Under the pieces are notes generated by a model, which worked only from the letters and a program-made list of their open reading frames with translations, was not told the origin of the DNA and did no database searches. A program made the translations under genes and the position numbers. Source: CAVRUH01 sp963822595 (lineage in GTDB: Bacteria > Chlamydiota > Chlamydiia > Chlamydiales > Waddliaceae). From it: a stretch of DNA of 64,000 bases. Positions 1 to 9,144 of this stretch are shown here, in pieces (position 1 is the stretch's first letter; the number at the start of each line of letters is the position of its first letter). The stretch is from contig CAWGIG010000002.1 of the NCBI GenBank assembly GCA_963822595.1, positions 124,001-188,000 on the forward strand, given 5' to 3'.

Positions 1-308
1 CCGTTAGTATGATTAAACTCTGCGCTAGTGCAGTGAGACGAGGTGGGGTTATTTCTGTAATCGGAGTATATGGTACTTCTTATAATGATTTTCCATTCGG
101 ACAAATTTTTGATAAAGGGATTACGATTTATACAGGACCAGGTTTAGTTCACCACTATATTGACGAGCTTTTAGAACTAGTGCAAGACCGGAAAGTAATT
201 TTAAATGATATTATCTCTCATAGTTTGCCATTAGAACAAGCAGCTTATGGTTATGATCTCTTCTCCAAAAAAAAAGACAATTGTTTGAAAGTTATTTTGA
301 AGCCATAA
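1..308 (+). CDS. Zinc-type alcohol dehydrogenase, C-terminal part (cut by window start)
   Basis: The reading frame is open from the first bases of the window to a TAA at 306-308, so the gene begins upstream. Its roughly 100 visible residues match the C-terminus of the next gene almost position for position (IKLCASAVRRGG, FGQIFDKG, YIDELLELV, NCLKVILKP). It is therefore a tandem paralogue of a medium-chain zinc alcohol/formaldehyde dehydrogenase. The visible part is the end of the Rossmann domain and the C-terminal return to the catalytic domain; the zinc ligands lie outside the window. The ATG at 9 is internal, because the paralogue continues upstream of the equivalent position. Only an 82-bp gap separates it from its paralogue, so the two may be co-transcribed. 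Confidence 0.85.
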   Translation, partial: VSMIKLCASAVRRGGVISVIGVYGTSYNDFPFGQIFDKGITIYTGPGLVHHYIDELLELVQDRKVILNDIISHSLPLEQAAYGYDLFSKKKDNCLKVILKP

Positions 309-390
309 AATGGTTGAATTAAAATAAATATTTTATTATTTCTGGAATAAGAAGACTTAAATAGAAAAATTCAAGACACCATGAGGTTTT

Positions 391-1551
391 ATGAGAGCTT
401 TAGTTTTTCATCATCCCAAAAAAGTTTCAGTGGATACCGTCGATGATCCTAAAATAGAAAAACAAGACGACATCATTATAAAGGTAACCTCGACAGCTAT
501 ATGTGGATCTGATTTGCACATTCTTAATGGTTTTTTTCCTCAAAAAAAGCCTCTTATCATGGGTCATGAATTCATGGGGATTGTTGAAGAAACGGGAAAA
601 GATATAAAGCATTTAAAAAAGGGGGATAGAGTCGTTGTTCCCTTTCCTATTGCTTGCGGGCACTGTTTCTTTTGTAATCACGGGTTAACTCCTCATTGCG
701 AAGAATCTAATCCCAATTATGGTCCCGAAGGGGGAATGCTGACGGAAAAAGGGGGTGCTCTCTTTGGGTACACAGACCTTTATGGAGGATATCCTGGAGG
801 TCAAGCCGAATATGTACGCGTCCCTTATGCAAACTTTAGTCCAAGAAAAATCGAACCCGATTTGTCGGATGAAGAAGTTCTTTTTTTAACTGACATTTTT
901 CCTACAGGCTGGTCAGCCATAGATTGGGCTCAGTTGAAAGGTGGAGAGACAGTCGTTGTTTTTGGTTGTGGACCTGTTGGGATCATGGCGCAAAAAGCCG
1001 CTTGGTTAAAAGGTGCATCAAGGGTAATTGGGGTAGATATATTGGATTATCGCTTGGAGATAGCCGCTAAAGCAGCAAAATCAGAAACACTGAATCTTTT
1101 CAAAACAAACGTGATTCAAGAAATAAGAGATAGAACGGAAGGAAGAGGTGCAGATGTTTGTGTGGATGCTGTGGGAATGGAAGCTCATCGGTCCCCCTGG
1201 GAAAAATTTTCAAATCTTATGCACGGTCAAGCAGGAACAATTAATGTGATTAAATTGTGTGCTAGCGCAGTAAGACGTGGTGGGGTTATTTCTGTAGTTG
1301 GTGTATATGGTTCTCCCTATAGTAGTTTTCCTTTCGGACAAATTTTTGATAAAGGGGTAACAATAAGAACAGGACAGGCCTTAGTTCAATATTACATTGA
1401 TGAGCTTTTGGAATTGGTGAAAACCCGCAAAGTAATTTTAAATGATATCGTCACTCATACTTTGCCCTTAGAACAAGCTGCTAAAGCTTATGATATCTTT
1501 AATAAAAAGGAAGATAACTGCCTAAAAGTAATTTTGAAACCTGGAAAGTAA
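391..1551 (+). CDS. Zinc-dependent alcohol dehydrogenase (MDR family, formaldehyde-dehydrogenase-like)
   Basis: This is a cytosolic NAD(P)-dependent medium-chain dehydrogenase of 386 residues, the usual length. The catalytic-zinc region is clear: Cys in TAICGSDLH near residue 38, and the GHEFMG motif. The structural-zinc cysteine cluster follows (CGHCFFCN and a fourth Cys near residue 105). The coenzyme-binding GCGPVG lies near residue 193, with the acidic VDILD at the end of the next strand, favouring NAD. The long insert between the structural-zinc loop and the Rossmann fold (YGPEGG...GGYPGGQAEY) resembles glutathione-independent formaldehyde dehydrogenases, so aldehyde or polyol oxidation is likely, but the substrate is unknown. 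The ATG at 391 has a GAGG five bases upstream. It is the second of two tandem paralogues. Confidence 0.9.
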   Translation: MRALVFHHPKKVSVDTVDDPKIEKQDDIIIKVTSTAICGSDLHILNGFFPQKKPLIMGHEFMGIVEETGKDIKHLKKGDRVVVPFPIACGHCFFCNHGLTPHCEESNPNYGPEGGMLTEKGGALFGYTDLYGGYPGGQAEYVRVPYANFSPRKIEPDLSDEEVLFLTDIFPTGWSAIDWAQLKGGETVVVFGCGPVGIMAQKAAWLKGASRVIGVDILDYRLEIAAKAAKSETLNLFKTNVIQEIRDRTEGRGADVCVDAVGMEAHRSPWEKFSNLMHGQAGTINVIKLCASAVRRGGVISVVGVYGSPYSSFPFGQIFDKGVTIRTGQALVQYYIDELLELVKTRKVILNDIVTHTLPLEQAAKAYDIFNKKEDNCLKVILKPGK

Positions 1552-1559
1552 TAATAGTT

Positions 1560-2285
1560 CTAATTGTATATCATTTTAATGGTCATTCCACCATCGACGA
1601 TGAAATTTTGACCTGTAATAAATGTGGCGTTCTCCGAAATTAAAAACATCACCATATGGGCAATATCTTCGGGTATTCCCACCCTGCCTACAGGATGCTG
1701 AGAATGGTCTGTTTTTTTCAATTTTTCATTATGTGAATTTATCCAACCCGGACTAATACAATTGACACGAACATCGGGCCCTAGGGAAATGGCTAACTCG
1801 TGAGTTAGGGCAACAAGACCACCCTTAGAGGCAGCATAAGGTTCATGGTTACCCTCGGATTGTAATGCTCTGGTAGAAGCAATATTGACGATATTTCCTC
1901 TGTGTTTTTTTAAATGAGGAGTGGCGTAGTGCGAACATAAAAAGGGACCTGTTAAATTAGTGGCAATGTATTTATTCCATTTTTGCAAAGATGTTTTTTC
2001 GAATGTATCACTCTCTTTGGGGACTAGTCCGGCATTGTTTACGAGGATATCTATTCTCCCGAAATGTTTTATGGCCTTCGCAATCATTTGTTTGACAGAA
2101 GACTCTTTTTTAACATCAGTTTTCACTAAAAGAAGGCGGGAATCATCGTACATATCGAAATTTTTATGAGAAATGTACAGATCTGTAGCAACCACACGGA
2201 TATTTTGAGCGAGCATCTGACGTGTGATTGCTGCGCCAATTCCGTGGGCTGCTCCAGTAACAATAGCTATTTTTGAATTACTCAT
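1560..2285 (-). CDS. SDR-family NAD(P)-dependent oxidoreductase
   Basis: This is a classical short-chain dehydrogenase of 241 residues. It has the dinucleotide-binding TGAAHGIG at residues 10-17, the NNAG motif after strand 4, a catalytic Ser in the NIASTRA segment and the YAASK active-site pair. The C-terminus ends in the usual GQNFIVDGG. The family oxidises or reduces hydroxyl and keto groups in the cytosol; the sequence does not fix the substrate. Its start overlaps the 3' end of the upstream DJ-1/PfpI gene by 8 bp, so the two form a coupled operon on the minus strand. It converges tail-to-tail with the dehydrogenase that ends 8 bp away. Confidence 0.9.
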   Translation of the reverse strand: MSNSKIAIVTGAAHGIGAAITRQMLAQNIRVVATDLYISHKNFDMYDDSRLLLVKTDVKKESSVKQMIAKAIKHFGRIDILVNNAGLVPKESDTFEKTSLQKWNKYIATNLTGPFLCSHYATPHLKKHRGNIVNIASTRALQSEGNHEPYAASKGGLVALTHELAISLGPDVRVNCISPGWINSHNEKLKKTDHSQHPVGRVGIPEDIAHMVMFLISENATFITGQNFIVDGGMTIKMIYN

Positions 2286-2826
2286 TATTTTTCGAAAAAA
2301 GTTTAATTATAGCTTTATTAAAGGCCGGAATATCGTCTGGCTTTCGGCTTGTAACAAGATTTTCATCTTCTGCTACTTCCTTATCCACCCATTTAGCACC
2401 TGCATTGATGAGATCCGTTTTAATGGAAGGCCATGAAGTCAGGGTTTTTCCTTTTACGGCTTCTGCGTTAATTAATGTCCAGGGACCATGACAAATTGCC
2501 GCTATCGGTTTACCTGCACTCACAAAACTTTTTACAAATTTCACAGCATCGGGATTCATTCTTAAAGTATCAGGATTCATGACGCCTCCAGGAAGAAGAA
2601 GAGCATCGAATTCTTTGGCATTAGATTCGCTTAAAGCTTGATCGATAGGAAATTCATCACCCCAAGTCTTTTTTGCCCATCCTTTGACTTTTCCTTTCGA
2701 AGGGGAAATAATGAACGTCTCAGCTCCAGCATTATCAAGGGCTTTCTTAGGATCGGTCATCTCCTGTTGTTCAAATCCATCCGCTACAAGAATAGCCACC
2801 TTTATACCTTTCAAGTTATCGCTCAT
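2278..2826 (-). CDS. DJ-1/PfpI family protein (protein deglycase / type 1 glutamine amidotransferase-like)
   Basis: The 182-residue protein has the full DJ-1/PfpI fold signature. There is an N-terminal VAILVADGFEQQEM strand-loop with the conserved acidic residue, a LLLPGG segment, and the nucleophile elbow AICHGPW with the reactive Cys about residue 113. The family includes stress chaperones, deglycases and cysteine peptidase-like enzymes in the cytosol (YhbO/PfpI type). A GGAG ribosome-binding sequence precedes the ATG. It is the first gene of a two-gene minus-strand operon with the SDR oxidoreductase (8-bp overlap), which fits a carbonyl-stress or detoxification role. That role is inferred from context. 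Confidence 0.9.
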   Translation of the reverse strand: MSDNLKGIKVAILVADGFEQQEMTDPKKALDNAGAETFIISPSKGKVKGWAKKTWGDEFPIDQALSESNAKEFDALLLPGGVMNPDTLRMNPDAVKFVKSFVSAGKPIAAICHGPWTLINAEAVKGKTLTSWPSIKTDLINAGAKWVDKEVAEDENLVTSRKPDDIPAFNKAIIKLFSKNNE

Positions 2827-2890
2827 AAATGTCTCCTTGGTTTATCTTTTTAGCTATAATTCTTGAGAAAAGAGTTGTCAAGTATATTTT

Positions 2891-4567
2891 TTAATTCAAG
2901 GATGTTTTTCTCGTTTTTAAATATATTTTCATCTCTTCCAAGGGAAGGGTATTAACCACATCCTTCTTTTCCAACCACCCCTTTCGGGCCATATTAATAC
3001 CGTATTGACAGTTCATTAGGTCTTTCAAAGAATGGGCATCAGGATTTATGGAGCATTTAAGCCCTTTATCTTTTGCTTTTATCCATAAACGCCAATCCAT
3101 ATCTAAGCGGTTCGGGTGGGCATTTAGTTCCATAATTTTGTTATTTGCTATGCATGCATCAATAACCTTTTGAACATCTATCTTATACGAGTGCCGATGA
3201 AGGAGTATTCTTCCTGTCAAATGGCCGATCATTGTTGTATAAGGATTCTCAATAGCTTTAAGCAGCCTTTCAGTCATTTCCTTTTCTTCTAATTTAAAAC
3301 GTCGGTGTATTGATACAATGACGTAATCGAGTTTTGCAAGAACTTCATTAGAGAAATCAAGCGTCCCGTCTTTCAATATGTCACATTCAATCCCAGAAAA
3401 AACTCTAAATGATGGATCTAGCTGAGCGTTAAACTTGCTTATATTCTCTATTTGAGAAAAAAGGCGTTCTTCCGACATTCCGTGGGCTTGATAGCTTGCT
3501 TTGGAATGATCGGCTATACCGATATATTCCCACCCCATATTTCTAGCAGCATTAGCCAATTCTTCAATGGTATTTGTTCCATCGGAATCCAAAGTATGGC
3601 AGTGAAAAGTGCCTCTTAAATCTTTTTCTTCTATCAATATTGGGAGTTTGTTATTTTTTGCAGCTGCTACTTCACCAAGACCTTCTCTTAACTCGGGGAC
3701 AATAAAAGGAAGTCCATACGCCCTATAAAGGTCATTTTCAGAATGGATTTTCTCGTCTTTCAAAGGTTCTTTCTGAAGCTCATTAAGATGTTCTTCGTTT
3801 CCGGTTGTCTTGACAAGCATTCTATAATATTCATCCTCCTCAACAAGATTTAAATTGGCAACAATCCCTTGTTTCAGAAGTACAGATGCCCCATCCTTAT
3901 TTGTTGAAAGCACTTCTCTAATCAATCCATGTTTTGTGAAAATGGAAAAGCATTTTTCTTTATCATCGGTAGTGGCAATTAAATCTAATTCCTTAAGGGT
4001 CTCAAGTTTTCTTCTTAAGGCCCCTGTAATTTCGATTTTATTCGTATATTTTCCTAATATTTCAATGAGTGCATGAGCCCTTCTCAAAGCCTTAGGATAA
4101 AGAATCGAATGTCTTTTTGTTTTTAAAAAAGGCAATGAGGAAATCATATTCTTTGTAAAAGTAAGGCCAAGTCCTTTCACTTTAATCGTTTTTCCATCTT
4201 TGAGAACTTGTTCTAGTTGATCAATATTCGTTACAAAGAGTGCTTCATATAGAATTCTAACTTTTCTCAAATTTTGTCCTGGTAATTGTGCAAATTCTAA
4301 AAGATCCTTAGGAATTAAAGTTTTCAGATGTTCGTAATAGGGGAGTGAATTATTTTTTACTAAGATATAAATCATTTCAGAAATTTTCTTTCCAATTCCC
4401 GGAAGTGTTTCTAGGGATTTACTATCAATAATTTCGGTGATATTTGGAACAGATTCAATAGTATTGGCTGCTCTGCTGTAAGCAATAGCTTTTTTGGGGT
4501 TAACATCGATAAGTTCGATGATTATCCCTATTTCCCTTAGAGTTTGTGCTATTTCATATTTATCCAT
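2891..4567 (-). CDS. polX: PolX-type protein (family X polymerase fold plus PHP phosphoesterase)
   Basis: This 558-residue protein is close to the usual length of bacterial PolX, which acts in base-excision and gap repair. A helix-hairpin-helix (TLPGIGKKI, residues 54-62) and a family-X palm come first; the C-terminal PHP domain starts about residue 318. The PHP metal ligands are all visible: HCH 322-324, DH 353-354, E394/D396, H421, H449, the H484 region and DAH 510-512. The palm keeps the GALRR nucleotide motif (182-186). However, the position of the first catalytic Asp is Glu193 (KELDLI instead of the usual DxD), and the third carboxylate position reads Asn238 (ANLNL instead of VDLR). Nuclease activity is probably retained while polymerase activity may be weak or lost. 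It is a single gene preceded by its own short gap. Confidence 0.9.
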   Translation of the reverse strand: MDKYEIAQTLREIGIIIELIDVNPKKAIAYSRAANTIESVPNITEIIDSKSLETLPGIGKKISEMIYILVKNNSLPYYEHLKTLIPKDLLEFAQLPGQNLRKVRILYEALFVTNIDQLEQVLKDGKTIKVKGLGLTFTKNMISSLPFLKTKRHSILYPKALRRAHALIEILGKYTNKIEITGALRRKLETLKELDLIATTDDKEKCFSIFTKHGLIREVLSTNKDGASVLLKQGIVANLNLVEEDEYYRMLVKTTGNEEHLNELQKEPLKDEKIHSENDLYRAYGLPFIVPELREGLGEVAAAKNNKLPILIEEKDLRGTFHCHTLDSDGTNTIEELANAARNMGWEYIGIADHSKASYQAHGMSEERLFSQIENISKFNAQLDPSFRVFSGIECDILKDGTLDFSNEVLAKLDYVIVSIHRRFKLEEKEMTERLLKAIENPYTTMIGHLTGRILLHRHSYKIDVQKVIDACIANNKIMELNAHPNRLDMDWRLWIKAKDKGLKCSINPDAHSLKDLMNCQYGINMARKGWLEKKDVVNTLPLEEMKIYLKTRKTSLN

Positions 4568-4619
4568 TATCCTCTATATAAAAAAATAAAGGTAATAATG
4601 GAAGGAACATGTGCGTAAC

Positions 4620-5504
4620 TCAGTGCTTAAAACTACCTTTGGTTAATTTAAAATGAAACTTTACCTTCGACTGCGAATTGATGGTTGCAGTAAATAACCT
4701 TGACCCTAAATGCAATAACCATCGTATCAATCGATGATTGGCATAAACATCCATACGATAGGAAATTGGCATAAAATTGAGCGCTCTCTTGGCATCATCT
4801 GCTGTAAATCCAAGATCTGCATACTTAAATTTCTTTGACTCTATCGCATAACGGATAAATGCATAGTCCATCCATGAATAGGCATAACACGGCGTGGTAT
4901 GTTCATAATCCAAACCGCAACATATCGAATGAATAACCCAAGCCTCCTCGCAAATGACTACAGCTCCGATCATTTTATCATCGTAAGTGGCATATATCAG
5001 CTTATAAGCCTTCATCTTAGCAATTTGACGAAAGAAATTCCTATCATAAATTTCCGGTGGATGTTTCGATGCTACATTCGCATATAGAGTATATACAGCA
5101 TCCGCATAATCCGACCAATCACTCTCAATGATAGAAATTTTTGCTTTGTAGCTTTCAAATTTGTATAGCGTATGGCGAAAGTTCTTGTGTTGCTTACAGT
5201 TTAACTTTTGAACATAGTCTTCAAAAGTTTGAATATTCGTTAAATCTAAACGCCACCTTATCATATTAGTGAACGAAAAGTCAGGAGGGCGTTCGCTTGC
5301 TTGATCACCTTCATGAGCATCAAAAGTTAATAGAGATTGGGGGTTGAATGGAGGGGATCGCGTAACATTAAAATTTATAGTAATTAAAAAGCGAAATAAT
5401 TTCAAAGGACCAAAAAGTGAAACTTCATGCAGGGAAGAATAACCTTCAAAAGGTTTAGCCGTGTACTTAACCATTAAATGATAATCCCGGTGAGATATGC
5501 TCAT
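4620..5504 (-). CDS. FemAB/GNAT-like acyltransferase (probable)
   Basis: The 294-residue protein has no signal peptide. Its central and C-terminal parts resemble the GNAT fold of FemAB/BioF2-like acyltransferases. A basic KQHKNFRHTLYKFE helix is followed by an EIYDRNFFRQIAK segment, a beta-strand pair (KLIYATYDDKMIGAVVICEE) typical of the acetyl-CoA binding core, then YAYSWMDYAFIRYAIE and the YADLGFTADDAKRALNF strand-turn. Proteins of this group transfer amino-acyl or acyl groups to cell-wall, lipid or small-molecule amines. The substrate cannot be told. It lies between PolX and a BON-domain gene, all on the minus strand with separate gaps, so no operon is obvious. The family call rests on overall pattern rather than a diagnostic motif. 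Confidence 0.6.
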   Translation of the reverse strand: MSISHRDYHLMVKYTAKPFEGYSSLHEVSLFGPLKLFRFLITINFNVTRSPPFNPQSLLTFDAHEGDQASERPPDFSFTNMIRWRLDLTNIQTFEDYVQKLNCKQHKNFRHTLYKFESYKAKISIIESDWSDYADAVYTLYANVASKHPPEIYDRNFFRQIAKMKAYKLIYATYDDKMIGAVVICEEAWVIHSICCGLDYEHTTPCYAYSWMDYAFIRYAIESKKFKYADLGFTADDAKRALNFMPISYRMDVYANHRLIRWLLHLGSRLFTATINSQSKVKFHFKLTKGSFKH

Positions 5505-5548
5505 CCTAAGAGCATTATAGGATTATGTAAAGAAATATAATAATGTAA

Positions 5549-6121
5549 TTAAGGATTTTGAATGATCACTCTACTTTTAACGGTTTTTACACCTTCTATT
5601 TTCTGAATTTCAGTCATTAATTTTTCTTGATCACCCGCGTGCTTAACATATCCGTTTAACGTAACAACTCCGTTTGTTGTATTTAAAGTGATATCACTAT
5701 AACCATTGTTGAACAGGCCAGGGCTTACTTTGTTGCGAATTTCTTGATTCAACAGATTGTCTGCCTGACTTGAAAATAGGTCTTTTGAATATTCTGCGCG
5801 TTGCCTTAGAAAAGTTATTTTGCTTTTCAAATCTTTAACTCCCTCGATTTCGAGGACTTCAGTTTCGATTTTTACTTTATCATCAGAAGTTCTTACCCTT
5901 CCTGTGAGTGTGACGACCCCTTTATTAACCTGAACATTCACTTGATCAAAACCATTTGAGTAGTACCCTTCACTCAATTTATCTTTAATTTTCTTCGTCA
6001 ATTCTTGATCTGATGCCGAACTACTTTGATTGTAAGAAGTGTATGTTGAATATTCATTAGCATACCCTAAGGTGGATAGGCTTAAGCCCAGAATGAGATA
6101 ACTTAAAATTTTTATATTCAT
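5549..6121 (-). CDS. Periplasmic protein with two BON domains
   Basis: The first 21 residues form a typical signal peptide (MNIKILSYLILGLSLSTLGYA), so the protein is exported. Two BON domains follow, about residues 40-108 and 120-188. Each has the KIKDKL / EIRNKV start helix, a VNVQVNKGVVTLTGRVRT-type central hairpin with the conserved Gly-x-V, and a final EGVKDLKSK / EGVKTVKSR strand. The family (OsmY-like) binds phospholipid and helps envelope integrity under osmotic or host stress. The length of 190 residues equals that of a compact OsmY. It stands alone, divergent from the glucanase-like gene at 6235. The two share a 113-bp region that must hold both promoters. Confidence 0.88.
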   Translation of the reverse strand: MNIKILSYLILGLSLSTLGYANEYSTYTSYNQSSSASDQELTKKIKDKLSEGYYSNGFDQVNVQVNKGVVTLTGRVRTSDDKVKIETEVLEIEGVKDLKSKITFLRQRAEYSKDLFSSQADNLLNQEIRNKVSPGLFNNGYSDITLNTTNGVVTLNGYVKHAGDQEKLMTEIQKIEGVKTVKSRVIIQNP

Positions 6122-6234
6122 ATTGTCACCTTGAATCTTGGTTATATAATTTTTACTTAATTAATGCAATTTTTAAAAAATCTGGAATAATATTGGTTAC
6201 TTCGGTATAGCTTCGTTAAAAAGGAGCTTTTAAT

Positions 6235-7702
6235 ATGTTGTTCAGAATGATATTCACACTAGTCTTGCTTTGCGGACAATTTTCTCTCTATAGCTTTAAT
6301 ATTGAGGTTAACAACACCACCGCTCGCACAGTGTATGTCTTATTTACCGGCGATAGTCTTGTTGTGAACAATACGACGGGGACTATTTTACCTACTTCAA
6401 GCCAAACTTTCGATCTCACCAGTGTTACTTCAGGAAGAATCTATCTCTCATACGATTATCCTCTTTCTTCAAGCGCTCCTGATGGTGCGAATCCCTCCGA
6501 TCCGGATTATGGCAAAAGATTCGATAAAGTGGAGTTGACTTACTCCAATGGTGCTGGAATGGCAAATTTGACGAGCGTAGATTTTTACGCCATCCCTTTT
6601 GTATTGCAAACGCAAATCTCCACCCTAAGTTTGAATATTGATCAGTTTACCCTTGCTCCAAGCACAACAGGAACCCAACTTGAGCAAGCTCTCTTAGCTG
6701 TAAGTACAAACCAAACAAAGACAAATATAACCAACTCTGAAGAAACTGTCCGCATCCTTTCTCCTGTTAAGGCCCCCACCGGTTACCAAAGTCTAAGATC
6801 CTATGTCAACTCGACTGTTGGGAAAACATTCACCATAGCAGGCAACTATTATTCAGATACGTCTATTGCCTTATAATTACTCCGGGACAATAGGCAAAAA
6901 TAATGTGACTCTTACAATGTCAGGTCGACAGACGATGACCCTCAAGACTAAAGAACTCGTCAATAAAAAAGGGGATATAAATTCCAATGCGATCTATACC
7001 TGTGATGGGGTCTATTATTTGAGCAATAGCGGAAGCACGCCTCATTATGTTTCCGATAATGATTATTACGCAGCGGTTTATCGCGATTTTATCAGCGGTT
7101 ATAACTTTGGTTATATGGGGGGAACCTACGGAAATAACAGCAGCAATTGGTGGGGAAATCTACCTTACGTCGGAGCTAATCAAGATTACAATCAATATGC
7201 CAGTGTAATCTACAACCTTTATCCTGGAGCCTATGGATTCCCATTCTCTGATAGGCAAGAGTTTCTCCTGGCTGATTTGGGTGGCTTGGTAGATACTTTA
7301 ATAATTACAGTATTAACCGATGATGCCACTCCTCCGACTCCGACATTCCCTGGGGTTTTGAATCCCCAAACAGGTGTTGTACAGTTTAATGCTGTATTGA
7401 TTTCTGAAAACAGCATTCAGAATGCGCCATTTACATTTGGCCTCAACTCAATGGAGTTTGGATGGATCAATGACTATCAGAGCGGTCCTCAGGTTAACCT
7501 ACATAGCGGTACTGCGGCTCAGATAGAAAACATCTATGCACAAAATGGTTATAATAAGTATGACCTCGTCATAGGCAATAAAACCTACACAGTGATTGTC
7601 CATGTAACCAGCGGTGTGATAGACGTTGCAACTATAGCGGGGGGAGGCAATTCAAATTGGGCATCGCCGAACCTATATATCGGTGGCTTGCAAACGAACT
7701 AG
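6235..7702 (+). pseudogene. GH64 beta-1,3-glucanase-like / thaumatin-like secreted protein, frameshifted
   Basis: Two overlapping frames make up one gene. The first (6235-6876) begins with a signal peptide (MLFRMIFTLVLLCGQFSLYS) and the FNIEVNNTTARTVYVLFTGD strands typical of GH64 proteins, and stops at TAA 6874-6876. Homology continues at once in the next frame from about 6866 (PYNYSGTIG...) to 7702, including the family-like YNQYASVIYNLYPGAYGFPFSDR stretch near the end. Joined, they give about 485 residues, near the size of a GH64 catalytic module. GH64 enzymes cleave beta-1,3-glucan, a fungal and algal wall polymer. One extra base (or loss of two) near 6860-6875 explains the break. No long homopolymer is there, so a true mutation is plausible. 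AAAAAGGAG precedes the start. Confidence 0.65.
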
Positions 7703-7848
7703 GCTAGAGTCAAATCATCAGGGTCTGCGATTCCCAAGAATCGCTGGCCCGTCTCTTCTTAATACATTCTTATTAAATTGTTTATACTTCGTTAATGTAG
7801 CTATCCTATAATAATATAAGTTATTTAATCAATAATCGAGGATTTATT

Positions 7849-8337
7849 ATGAAAAAAAATGTATTTTATTGTGCTGCAATCCTATTGCTTTCCGTATTTA
7901 TTTTGCAGTCCTGTCAATCAAAACAAAATGAAACTAGAACGACCGCCTACGTGGAATCACGTATGGGCAAAGATGCGCTTCACTTATTGCGCAACGCTGA
8001 ATCAGCCACTACTTTTTTAGTAAGGCTCGATCCCGTTGCACCCAATTATAAAGCTGTAAGTCAAGAAAAGCCACTAAGTTCTCAATCAATAAAAGATTTA
8101 AAAAATCTCATTCTAAATGATAATCACTATACAATCGGAATGACAAAATTAGCGGTGTTTCTCCCAACAGTCGCCTTTAAATTCCAGACAGAAAACCTGC
8201 CCATTTTTGTGGTGTTTAGTCCCTCAGGCAATCAGCTTAAGTTATTTGTTGGCGAACAGAGTGTGCTCATGAATTACGATCCTGCAAAGACAGCCTTTGA
8301 AGATTTCTTACAAAATTTTAATAATAATAAGGAGTAA
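7849..8337 (+). CDS. Predicted lipoprotein, function unknown
   Basis: The 162-residue product begins MKKN followed by a hydrophobic stretch and FILQSC. This is a plausible lipobox with Cys22 as the lipidation site, so it is likely anchored in the outer or inner membrane. The mature part is small, alpha/beta and without a motif I recognise. A GAGG precedes the ATG (about 7838), and TATAAT at 7807-7812 could be a -10 box, although no good -35 is seen. The caspase-like gene follows 3 bp after its stop codon, so the two are almost certainly one transcript. The lipoprotein may therefore be a partner, localiser or inhibitor of the protease; that is inference. Confidence 0.75.
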   Translation: MKKNVFYCAAILLLSVFILQSCQSKQNETRTTAYVESRMGKDALHLLRNAESATTFLVRLDPVAPNYKAVSQEKPLSSQSIKDLKNLILNDNHYTIGMTKLAVFLPTVAFKFQTENLPIFVVFSPSGNQLKLFVGEQSVLMNYDPAKTAFEDFLQNFNNNKE

Positions 8338-8340
8338 AAA

Positions 8341-9135
8341 ATGTTTAAACGATCCATAATAACAATTCTGTGCGGATTAGTTCTTGGTCTTACAACACTC
8401 GAAGCTGCGACAATGCATGTTATCCTCGTAGGGGATACCAATGACGGCACATTAGGTAACGCCATGAAAATCAATGTCAATAAGATGTATAACGAAATGA
8501 GTATTGCCGCAGATAAAACGGATCTCGATTTTCACGTCATTATGGCCTCCGGCGCTACAGCAAATCGGAATCATGTATTAAGACAAATCAATCAACTGGA
8601 AGTAGGGGAGGATGATGTTGTCGTCGCTTACTTTTCAATGCATGGTTATAGAAATAATAGTAAAGTGAGTCAGTGGCCAAACCTTTATTTTGGTGAAGAT
8701 TTTACAGGTGTAGAATTGGAATACATTGTCGATAAAGTTTCAAAAAAGAATCCACGCTTATTGATTGTGATCGCAGATTCATGTAATAACCCGGTGCGCG
8801 ATAATGCTATTAACACAATAAAAAAACGTGCCCTAGCCGTGGAGGCGAAAACGCCTTTACAAGAAGAAATTGAAAGACAAAATTACAGCAAATTATTTCT
8901 GGAAACATCCGGAGTCATTATTGTTACAGGGGCAATCCCTGGCGAATTTGCTTGGGGCATTAATGGCGTAGGGACTTTTTTAACGATGAGTCTCATTGAC
9001 GGATTAAATGCTGCAGTCAAGCGAAAAGGTGCAGCATCTTGGGAATTGATTTTTTCACAACTTGACCAACGTGTGAATCGATACATGGGATCAAACGGTA
9101 GACAAAACCCTCAATTTGCAATCATGACAAATTAA
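8341..9135 (+). CDS. Exported caspase-like (peptidase C14/metacaspase) protein
   Basis: The 264 residues begin with a signal peptide (about 1-23, ending LEAAT), then a p20-like caspase fold. The first strand MHVILVGDTNDG is followed by a long helix. The catalytic dyad sits where expected: His101 in YFSMHGYR (usual form SGHG) and Cys148 in VIADSCNN (usual form DSCHSG). Members are cysteine endopeptidases cutting after Arg/Lys or Asp. An exported version could act in the periplasm or be delivered to a host. It is the second gene of a pair with the lipoprotein (3-bp gap). The Met replacing Gly in the His motif and the Asn after the Cys motif are mild departures, so activity is probable, not certain. 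A strong hairpin at 9145-9174 closes the unit. Confidence 0.8.
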   Translation: MFKRSIITILCGLVLGLTTLEAATMHVILVGDTNDGTLGNAMKINVNKMYNEMSIAADKTDLDFHVIMASGATANRNHVLRQINQLEVGEDDVVVAYFSMHGYRNNSKVSQWPNLYFGEDFTGVELEYIVDKVSKKNPRLLIVIADSCNNPVRDNAINTIKKRALAVEAKTPLQEEIERQNYSKLFLETSGVIIVTGAIPGEFAWGINGVGTFLTMSLIDGLNAAVKRKGAASWELIFSQLDQRVNRYMGSNGRQNPQFAIMTN

Positions 9136-9144
9136 AAAGACCTC

